Source: Thermoleophilaceae bacterium (GTDB taxonomy: Bacteria; Actinomycetota; Thermoleophilia; Solirubrobacterales; Thermoleophilaceae). Taken from it: a DNA stretch of 6,479 nt. Location of the stretch: contig JACCUC010000060.1 in assembly GCA_013812065.1 (NCBI GenBank), positions 1-6,479 of the forward strand, in the 5' to 3' direction. A program made the position numbers and the translations under genes. Shown here in pieces: positions 1-5,284 of the stretch (the first letter of the stretch is position 1; each line of letters starts with the position of its first letter). Under the pieces are notes generated by a model, which had not been told where the DNA came from, searched no databases, and saw nothing but the letters and a program-made list of their open reading frames with translations.

Positions 1-203
1 ACCCCGAGCCGGCGGCGTCGCGGCGCGCTCACCTCGGCGGGCGGAGCCTCGAGGCCACGGTGTACCGCGGTCGCGTCGACCGGATCGAGGGACCGGCGAT
101 CGTCGAGCTGCCGGAGGCCACGCTGGCGGTGCCGCCGAAATGGTTCGGTGAAGCAGGCGAGGACGGCACCATCGTCTTGGAGCACGGCGAGGTTGACCAA
201 TGA
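1..203 (+). CDS. hyuA: HyuA-type hydantoinase/oxoprolinase subunit, C-terminal end only (5' partial)
   Basis: The frame open from the window edge (first full codon at base 3) encodes 66 residues and stops at TGA 201-203. The peptide carries the C-terminal signature of HyuA/acetone-carboxylase-beta-like proteins: a 'VYRGR' strand, then 'RIEGPAIVELPEATLAVPP' and a final 'GTIVLEHG' strand. In the family this end belongs to a roughly 650-700-residue ATP-dependent subunit (hydantoinase A, or the N-terminal half of 5-oxoprolinase) that phosphorylates the substrate and pairs with HyuB. The catalytic ATPase part lies upstream, outside the window. The stop overlaps the next ATG as ATGA, and the next protein is HyuB, which confirms the assignment by context. 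Substrate (hydantoin, 5-oxoproline, a lactam or a ketone) cannot be told from this fragment. Confidence 0.88.
   Translation, partial: PEPAASRRAHLGGRSLEATVYRGRVDRIEGPAIVELPEATLAVPPKWFGEAGEDGTIVLEHGEVDQ
187..193 (+). promoter_or_regulatory. Shine-Dalgarno-like site for hyuB
   Basis: GGCGAGG lies 6 nt before the ATG at 200 and contains GAGG, complementary to the 16S rRNA tail. It sits inside the end of the hyuA coding region. Together with the ATGA overlap it supports ATG 200 as the hyuB start and suggests re-initiation by ribosomes finishing hyuA. Confidence 0.5.
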
Positions 204-1702
204 GCGGGATCGACCCCGTCGACCTCCAGGTCATGCTCGGCAGCCTGCGCGCCGCCTGCGACGAGATGGGCGCCGTGCTCGTGCGCTCGGCGCACTCGGC
301 CAACATAAAGGAGCGCCGCGACGCCTCGACCGCGCTCTTCGACCCCGACGGCGAGATGGCCATGCAGGCCGAGCACATCCCGGTCCACCTCGGGGCCATG
401 CCGGCCGCGGTCGCCGCGGTTGTCGACGAGGACCAGAACCCCGGCGACGCGTGGATCCTCAACGACCCGTTCCGCGGCGGCACCCACCTGCCCGACATCA
501 CGGTGATCTCCCCGGTCTTCTGCGGCGGCGAGCTCGCCGCCTTCGCCGCGAGCCGCGCCCACCACGCCGACGTCGGCGGGTCGGTGCCGGGCTCGATGCC
601 GGCCGACTCGCACTCGCTGGAGGACGAGGGCGTGGTGATCGAGCCGTGCCGCCTCGCCCGCGGCGGCGAGCTCGACGAGAATCTGCTCGATCGGCTCGTC
701 GGACGGATGCGCGCCCCGGCCCAGCGCCGCGCCGACCTGCGCGCCCAGCTCGCCGCCAATCGCGCGGGCGGGGTGCGCGTCGGCGAGCTGGTCGAGCGCA
801 TCGGGCTCGAGGCCCTGCGCGACGGAATGCGGGAGACGAACGACTACGCGGAGCGACGCACCCGCGCCCGGCTCGCCGAGATCGAGGACGGCGAGCGCAC
901 CGCATCCGACGTCCTCGAGGCCCCCGAGGGCGACCTCGAGCTGCGGCTGCGGGCCACGGTCGCCGGTGACTCGCTCATGCTCGACTTCTCGGGCTCCGGC
1001 CTCCAGCACGAGGGCAACCTCAACTGCCCGCTCGCCGTCACGATGTCGGCCTGCATCTTCGCGTTGCGGGTCCTCGCCGACCCCGACGTGCCTCCCTGCG
1101 CCGGGGCCTATCGCCCGCTCGAGATCATCGCTCCCCAGGGGACGATCCTAAACTCGCGCCCCGGCGCCGCCGTGGTCGCCGGCAACGTCGAGACGTCCTC
1201 GCGCGTCGCCGACCTCGTGCTCGGTGCCTTCGGCCGCGCCCTCGGCCAGGGGACGATGAACAACCTGACGCTCGGCAACGCCGACTTCACCTACTACGAG
1301 ACCCTCGGCGGGGGCCAGGGCGCGTGCCCGGACGCCGACGGCCCGAGCGCCGTCCACGTGGCGATGTCGAACACCCTCAACACCCCGATCGAGGCGCTCG
1401 AGCTCGAGTTCCCCCTGCGGGCGCTCACCTACGCCCGGCGGCGCGGGTCGGGCGGCGCCGGAGCCCGCCGCGGCGGCGACGGCGTGGTGCGCGAGCTCGA
1501 GGCCCTCGCAGAGATGGAGTACTCGCTGCTCACCGAGCGCCGCCGCCACCGCCCGCCGGGAGCGGCCGGCGGCTCGGCCGGTGCGCTCGGGGAGAATCGC
1601 CTGAACGGCGAGCCGCTCGAGCCCAAGGCGAGCGGTACCCTGCGGCCGGGCGACCGGCTGCGGATCGAGACCCCGGGGGGCGGCGGACATGGCGAGCGTT
1701 GA
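200..1702 (+). CDS. hyuB: HyuB-type hydantoinase/oxoprolinase subunit (N-methylhydantoinase B family)
   Basis: The protein is complete at 500 residues, slightly short for a family usually of about 510-590. Family blocks appear in order: 'SANIKERRD' (33-41), 'NDPFRGGTHLPD' (88-99), 'RAHHADVGG' (119-127), a helical linker (about 155-235), 'LDFSGSG' (261-267), 'GNVETSSRVAD' (328-338), 'ETLGGGQGA' (367-375), 'SNTLNTPIEALE' (390-401), 'RGSGGAGARRGGDG' (415-428) and the C-terminal 'TPGGGGHG' (491-498). The His/Asp-rich blocks near residues 95-125 likely form the active or metal site. HyuB works with HyuA in ATP-dependent opening of cyclic amides (hydantoins, 5-oxoproline) or, in the acetone/acetophenone carboxylase branch, carboxylation. 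It is cytosolic, with no signal peptide. The start overlaps the hyuA stop, and the end overlaps the next gene by 14 nt. One oddity is 'VPPCAGAYRP' at 297-306, where relatives as I recall them usually have Asn in place of Cys300. The family is secure; the substrate is not. Confidence 0.93.
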   Translation: MSGIDPVDLQVMLGSLRAACDEMGAVLVRSAHSANIKERRDASTALFDPDGEMAMQAEHIPVHLGAMPAAVAAVVDEDQNPGDAWILNDPFRGGTHLPDITVISPVFCGGELAAFAASRAHHADVGGSVPGSMPADSHSLEDEGVVIEPCRLARGGELDENLLDRLVGRMRAPAQRRADLRAQLAANRAGGVRVGELVERIGLEALRDGMRETNDYAERRTRARLAEIEDGERTASDVLEAPEGDLELRLRATVAGDSLMLDFSGSGLQHEGNLNCPLAVTMSACIFALRVLADPDVPPCAGAYRPLEIIAPQGTILNSRPGAAVVAGNVETSSRVADLVLGAFGRALGQGTMNNLTLGNADFTYYETLGGGQGACPDADGPSAVHVAMSNTLNTPIEALELEFPLRALTYARRRGSGGAGARRGGDGVVRELEALAEMEYSLLTERRRHRPPGAAGGSAGALGENRLNGEPLEPKASGTLRPGDRLRIETPGGGGHGER

Positions 1703-2573
1703 GCGAGTGGCTTTCCTGGGCATGGGGATCATGGGCTCGCGGATGGCGGCGAACCTCGCGCGAGCGGGCTTTGAGCTCAGCGTCTGGAACCGCACCCGCG
1801 AGCGTGCAGACGAGGTCGCGCACGCCCACGGCGCCCGGGTGGCCGCGACGCCGGCGCAGGCGGCGGCGGGCGCCGACGCCGTCGTGACCATGGTCGTCGA
1901 CTCGCCGCAGGTCGAGGAGGTGCTGTTCGGTCCTGACGGCGCGGTCGACGGGCTCAACCCCGGTGCGCTCGCCATCGACATGTCGACGATCGCTCCGAGC
2001 GCCGCCCGAGCGCTCGCCGAGCGCTTGGCCGAGCGCGGCCTCGGCTTCCTCGACGCCCCTGTCTCAGGCTCCAAGCCCAAGGCGCAGGACGGCACGCTGA
2101 CAATCATGGTCGGCGCAGAGGCCGACGCCTACGAGCGGGCGCTGCCGCTCTTCGAGGCCATGGGCGAGCTCGTCGTGCACGCCGGCCGGGTCGGTCACGG
2201 GCAGGTGGTCAAGGTGCTCAACAACACGCTCGCGGCGGTCAACACCGCCGCCCTGGCCGAGGCCCTGACCGTCGCGCGCGACGCCGGCGTCGACCTCGAC
2301 GCGCTCGTTCGGGTGGTCGCGGCGAGCTCGGGGGCATCGACCATGCTCGAGCTGAAAGTGGCGCCGATGCGCGAGCGCGACTTCGAGCCGCTCTTTCGGC
2401 TGGGGCACATGCTCAAGGACGTGCGCCTCGCTCTGGCCACCGCGGCCGAGCTCGGCGTCGAGCCGCGGGTCGCCCGCGCGGCCGAGCGCCTCTACGCGGA
2501 GGCGGAGGCGGGCGGCCACGGCGAGGACGACTTTGCCGCGGTGGTCGAGGCCGTGGAGCGCTCGAGGGCCTGA
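1689..2573 (+). CDS. NAD(P)-dependent beta-hydroxyacid dehydrogenase (3-hydroxyisobutyrate dehydrogenase / glyoxylate-succinic semialdehyde reductase type)
   Basis: At 294 residues this is the normal length for the family. The N-terminal Rossmann domain opens with 'FLGMGIMGSRMAANL' (9-23), the GxGxxG dinucleotide loop, followed by 'VWNRT' (32-36). An Asn-Arg-Thr after the second strand is the pattern of NADP(H)-preferring members. Other blocks are 'IDMSTIAP' (96-103), the substrate loop 'DAPVSGSKPKAQDGTL' (122-137), and 'GRVGHGQVVKVLNNTL' (166-181) with catalytic Lys175 and nearby Asn178/179. The C-terminal helical domain contains 'HMLKDVRLAL' (240-249), whose Lys-Asp pair is conserved. The SGSKPKAQDGTL form resembles the GLYR1-like reductases of glyoxylate and succinic semialdehyde more than classical 3-hydroxyisobutyrate enzymes, so semialdehyde or 2-oxo acid reduction is as likely as hydroxyacid oxidation. 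ATG 1689 gives a 14-nt overlap with hyuB. GTG 1707, four nt after the hyuB stop, is a possible alternative but cuts close to the Rossmann strand. Confidence 0.9.
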   Translation: MASVERVAFLGMGIMGSRMAANLARAGFELSVWNRTRERADEVAHAHGARVAATPAQAAAGADAVVTMVVDSPQVEEVLFGPDGAVDGLNPGALAIDMSTIAPSAARALAERLAERGLGFLDAPVSGSKPKAQDGTLTIMVGAEADAYERALPLFEAMGELVVHAGRVGHGQVVKVLNNTLAAVNTAALAEALTVARDAGVDLDALVRVVAASSGASTMLELKVAPMRERDFEPLFRLGHMLKDVRLALATAAELGVEPRVARAAERLYAEAEAGGHGEDDFAAVVEAVERSRA

Positions 2574-2621
2574 CGGTACCGCGGCCTACTCGATCCGGAA
2601 GGGTTCGGAGCTATGTGTCCC

Positions 2622-2650
2622 TTGACCTGAGCGCAACTTCCCCGTAACAT
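2622..2650 (+). promoter_or_regulatory. Sigma-70-like promoter upstream of the DUF1802 gene
   Basis: TTGACC (2622-2627) matches the -35 consensus at five of six positions. It is followed by exactly 17 nt and then TAACAT (2645-2650), a -10 box with four of six consensus bases including the key T, A and final T. Transcription would begin near 2656-2658, leaving a leader of about 50 nt before ATG 2707. The site lies in the only sizeable intergenic gap before this gene, in a locally less GC-rich patch. No experimental evidence is available; the match and spacing are read directly. Confidence 0.6.
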
Positions 2651-2706
2651 CCGTCTCCCGCGCGCCCAGGGAGTCAGGCGGCGCGATACCAGACACATTG
2701 AACGCC

Positions 2707-3336
2707 ATGCCGATTGCTTTCAAAGAGTGGGCCGTCACGGTGCGTGCCCTAGCCGAGGGTGAGCAGCTCATCACGCTTCGCAAGGGCGGGATCCGCGAGG
2801 AGAGCAAGCACTTCGAGATCGAGCACGACCGCTTCTTTCTCTATCCCACCTTCGACCATCAGCGGAGCGAGCTCGTGCGTGAGTCGCACCGGCCCGAGCT
2901 CGAGCGAGCGCTCGAGGAGGGAGTGTGGCCGGACGGCGACGTCCCGCCGGGGGCGCTCACCCAGGACGGCGAGATCGACCAGCCGGCACGGGTGCGGATT
3001 CGCGCCTTCGCCGAGGTCGCCGCGAGCTACCTGATCACCGATCCCCGCTGCGTCGACTCGCTCACGCCGTACCACGTCTGGACGAGCGACTACGCCGAGA
3101 AGCGCCTGCAATGGAAGCCGCGCCACCCCCTGCACGTGATGCTCCTGCGCACCTACCGCATTCCCCGTCCCGTGACGGTCAAGGTCCGGCAAGAGTACGG
3201 CGGCTGCCGCTCGTGGCTCGAGCTCCACCGCGAGCTGCCCTTCGAGGGCACGCCGGTGCTCGCGGACGAGGAGTTCGAGCGCGCGGCGGCGCAGATCGAG
3301 GCGATCGCCTCGGACGCGGTGCCCGTGCCGGCCTGA
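2707..3336 (+). CDS. DUF1802 family protein, function unknown
   Basis: The protein has 209 residues from ATG 2707; a TTG at 2698 would add three. The sequence matches my knowledge of the DUF1802 family: 'FKEWAV' (5-10), 'LRKGGIRE' (24-31), 'FEIEHDRFFLYPTFDHQ' (36-52), 'HVWTSDYAEKRLQWKP' (123-138), 'LRTYRIPRP' (147-155) and 'YGGCRSWLEL' (164-173). The dense conserved acidic, His, Tyr and Arg residues (E37, E39, H40, D41, H51) look like a functional surface, but no catalytic site is established. It has no signal peptide or membrane segment, so it is probably cytosolic. No clear Shine-Dalgarno sequence precedes either start; AGGGAG at 2668-2673 is too distant. A good promoter sits upstream and the next gene is convergent, so it is transcribed alone. 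I have a weak, unverified recollection that the family was once linked to restriction-modification context. Nothing here supports that, as the neighbours are metabolic. Confidence 0.85.
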   Translation: MPIAFKEWAVTVRALAEGEQLITLRKGGIREESKHFEIEHDRFFLYPTFDHQRSELVRESHRPELERALEEGVWPDGDVPPGALTQDGEIDQPARVRIRAFAEVAASYLITDPRCVDSLTPYHVWTSDYAEKRLQWKPRHPLHVMLLRTYRIPRPVTVKVRQEYGGCRSWLELHRELPFEGTPVLADEEFERAAAQIEAIASDAVPVPA

Positions 3337-3371
3337 GGCGCCCAGTTGCCTGTGCTTGACGGACAGTAGCC

Positions 3372-3400
3372 CTGGCGCGCCAATATGACCGGCGCGCCGG
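3372..3400. terminator. GC-rich hairpin between convergent genes, candidate bidirectional terminator
   Basis: Two identical copies of GGCGCGCC (3374-3381 and 3391-3398) are separated by a 9-nt AT-richer loop (AATATGACC). Because each copy is its own reverse complement, the two pair with each other. An 8-bp all-G/C stem forms, extended outward by a T-G wobble and a C-G pair (3372/3400). It lies 35 nt after the DUF1802 stop and 12 nt after the hydrolase stop on the other strand, where a shared terminator is expected. No T-tract follows on either strand, so it would be a non-canonical terminator or only an RNA 3' end stabiliser. Confidence 0.45.
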
Positions 3401-3412
3401 CTCGCGACCGGC

Positions 3413-4321
3413 TCAGCGCGCCGCGGTCGGGACGCCCGTCTCGGCGCGCTGCACGAGCCCGGCGATGCGGTCGGCGAAGCGCTCGTAGAGCTCCGCGGGG
3501 AGGTCGTGACCCATGCCTTCGACCACGTCGAGCTCGGTGCCCGCGATGGCCTCCGCCGTGGCCCTTCCACCTTCGGGCTGGAGGAGTGGGTCGGAGTCGC
3601 CGTGGATCACCACGGTTGGGACCTCGACCGCGCGCAGCGCCTCGGTTCGGTCGCCCGAGGCCAGCATGGCCAGCAGCTGGCGCGCGACGCCGTCGGCGTC
3701 GTAGCCGGCGTCCCAGGTGCTCCGCGCGAGCTCGCGGAGCCGGTCCTCGTCGAACGAGAAGCCGGGCGAGCCGATGACGCGCGAGATGTCGACGGTCCGC
3801 TGCTCGTGCTCGCCGCGGGTCTGCGCCGGCGGGGCGAGCAGGGCCTCGAGCGCCTCCTGGCGCGGCGGTCCGACCGTCAGCCCGACCGTCGCCATGATCG
3901 ACGTGAGGCTGCGCACGCGCTCGGGGTGGCGGATGACGAGGGTCTGGGCGATCATGCCGCCCATCGAGGCACCGACGACGTGCGCCGACTCGATCCCGAG
4001 CGCGTCGAGTAGACCGGCCGTGTCGTCGGCCATGTCCTCGAGCCGGTAGGAGGCCGAGGAGGAGTCGCCCGTGAGCGCGGCCCCGAGGTCGGGGGGCGCC
4101 GCGCCGCGCATGTGCGTCGACTCGCCGGTGTCCCGGTTGTCGAAGCGGATGACCCACAGTCCGCGCTCGACGAGCGCGCGGCAGAAGCGGTCATCCCAGC
4201 CGAAGCGCGGGACGCCGAGGCCCATGATCAGGAGCAGCGGCGGGTCGACCGCGTCGCCGAAGGTCTCGTACGCGAGCTCGATCCGGTTGGCGTTGACCCT
4301 GCTACTGCTCACGCGCGGCAT
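3413..4321 (-). CDS. Alpha/beta-fold hydrolase, RdmC (aclacinomycin methylesterase)-like
   Basis: The protein has 302 residues from an ATG (CAT at 4319-4321), the usual length for a single-domain alpha/beta hydrolase. It contains the oxyanion-hole turn 'LLIMGLGVP' (30-38), the 'RFDNRDTGES' block (59-68), and the nucleophile elbow 'VVGASMGGMIAQ' (115-126) with Ser119. The acid is in 'VIHGDSDPLL' (238-247), probably Asp244, and the catalytic His272 is in 'GMGHDLP' (269-275). The triad is therefore intact. The DNRDTGES block and GMGHDLP ending are those of proteins often annotated as RdmC-like esterases or 3-oxoadipate enol-lactonase-like hydrolases; the true substrate is unknown. No signal peptide is seen. 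It lies 50 nt downstream of the lipid kinase on the same strand and is probably the last gene of that operon. The Shine-Dalgarno signal is weak. Confidence 0.9.
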   Translation of the reverse strand: MPRVSSSRVNANRIELAYETFGDAVDPPLLLIMGLGVPRFGWDDRFCRALVERGLWVIRFDNRDTGESTHMRGAAPPDLGAALTGDSSSASYRLEDMADDTAGLLDALGIESAHVVGASMGGMIAQTLVIRHPERVRSLTSIMATVGLTVGPPRQEALEALLAPPAQTRGEHEQRTVDISRVIGSPGFSFDEDRLRELARSTWDAGYDADGVARQLLAMLASGDRTEALRAVEVPTVVIHGDSDPLLQPEGGRATAEAIAGTELDVVEGMGHDLPAELYERFADRIAGLVQRAETGVPTAAR

Positions 4322-4371
4322 CGTGTCAGAGGCAACGCCCGCAAAGGATCGGGCTCGAGCCGCGGCCCGTC

Positions 4372-5214
4372 TCAGCCGACGACCATGCGCGCGGCGGCTC
4401 GCTCCACGCGGAAGTCGGCCGAGCCGTGGCAGACGACCTCCCCGTCCACGTTGTAGGGCTCCTCGCGCGGCACCTCGAGCCGGACTCGACGGCCGCGTCC
4501 GTGGCGGGCGCCGCCGCTCGAGGCGATCCTCCCGCGCCGCATGGCGTAGGCGTAGGAGGGCAGCCGGACCCGGGGTCCGGCCGGGACCACCGTGGCGTCG
4601 AGCAGCCCGTCGGCGGGGTCGGCCTCCTCGACGCTCGATCCCGCGCCGAAGCGCCCGGAGTTGGCGATGATCACCTGCCAGGCCTTGCCGGCGAAGAGCT
4701 CATCCCCGTCGCAGACGACGCGGCAGGGCACGGGCGATGCCGTGAACCCCGCGCGCAGGGCACCGAACATGTAGGCGAAGCGACCGATCAGCTTCTTGAG
4801 GGGCACGGCGCGACCGGCCGCGTGTACCGACAGCCCGACCGAGGCGGTGTTGAGGAACGGCCGGCCGTCCATGCGCCCGAGGTCGAGGACCTTGAGGCGT
4901 TCGCCCTGCACGGCCAGACGGCAGGCGGCGAGATACTCGAGCGGCAGGCCCATCCCGCGGGCGAAGTCGTTGGCGGTCCCGGTCGGAAGCAGGGCGAGCG
5001 GGACGTCGGCCGAGCGGGCCGCCTCGAGGGCCGGACCCAGCATGCCGTCCCCACCGGCCACCACGAGCCGGTCGACCCCGCAGGCCGCAGCCTGCTCGAG
5101 CTGCTCGAGGTCGAAGCAGGTGACCTCCGCTCCGGCGCGGCGGAGCTCCTGCTCGAGCTCCGCACGGTTGGTGGCGAGGCCTGACTCCGGATTGGCGACG
5201 AGGGCGACGCGCAC
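4372..5214 (-). CDS. Diacylglycerol kinase family (YegS/BmrU/LCB5-like) lipid kinase
   Basis: With the GTG start at 5214 the protein has 280 residues and begins at once with the family strand 'RVALVANPESG' (2-12). A TTG at 5295 would add 27 Gly/Arg-rich residues unlike the family and would overlap the preceding stop, so I prefer the GTG; neither start has a good ribosome site. Motifs follow in order: 'VVAGGDGMLGPALE' (51-64), the nucleotide loop where GGDGT is usual; 'LLPTGTANDFARGMGLP' (75-91), highly diagnostic; 'NTASVGLS' (122-129); 'IIANSGRFGAG' (182-192); 'ADPADGLLD' (198-206); and 'YNVDGEV' (254-260). The family phosphorylates diacylglycerol, sphingoid bases or other lipids at the inner membrane face using ATP; the exact lipid is not evident. 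Met58 replaces the usual Thr of GGDGT. The gene sits between the acyl-CoA dehydrogenase and the hydrolase, on the same strand. Confidence 0.9.
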   Translation of the reverse strand: MRVALVANPESGLATNRAELEQELRRAGAEVTCFDLEQLEQAAACGVDRLVVAGGDGMLGPALEAARSADVPLALLPTGTANDFARGMGLPLEYLAACRLAVQGERLKVLDLGRMDGRPFLNTASVGLSVHAAGRAVPLKKLIGRFAYMFGALRAGFTASPVPCRVVCDGDELFAGKAWQVIIANSGRFGAGSSVEEADPADGLLDATVVPAGPRVRLPSYAYAMRRGRIASSGGARHGRGRRVRLEVPREEPYNVDGEVVCHGSADFRVERAAARMVVG

Positions 5215-5284
5215 CGGGGCGGACGTTACCGCTCGGTCTCGGCCTCCGCCCCCCGCGAGGCGGCGCGGTCGGGCTCCGCTGCCC

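Noticed and set aside
29..1009. Long minus-strand open frame opposite hyuB (326 codons)
   Set aside because: Its protein is Ala/Gly/Arg/Val-rich with no family motifs. It is a shadow produced by GC-rich codon use of hyuB, which has clear homology on the other strand.
1148..2107. Minus-strand open frame of 319 codons across the hyuB/dehydrogenase junction
   Set aside because: It spans two well-supported plus-strand genes, shows no recognisable domain and mirrors their codon bias.
2587..2610. Imperfect hairpin after the dehydrogenase stop as a terminator
   Set aside because: The stem needs a bulge and a mismatch (CTC/GAG plus short two-bp blocks) and no T-tract follows; too weak to call.
3356..3386. 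TTGACG followed by CAATAT in the convergent gap as a promoter
   Set aside because: The spacing is 19 nt, the -10 box is poor and no gene lies downstream on that strand.
3153..4157. Minus-strand open frame of 334 codons overlapping the hydrolase in another frame
   Set aside because: It is Arg/His/Pro-rich low-complexity translation with no motifs, while the neighbouring frame has a complete alpha/beta hydrolase triad.
4426..5184. Plus-strand open frame of 252 codons opposite the lipid kinase
   Set aside because: It is antisense to a gene with diagnostic kinase motifs, and its own translation resembles no family.
5242..5263. GC-only short stems between the acyl-CoA dehydrogenase and the lipid kinase
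   Set aside because: Only 5-bp alternatives exist and such stems are expected by chance at this G+C content.
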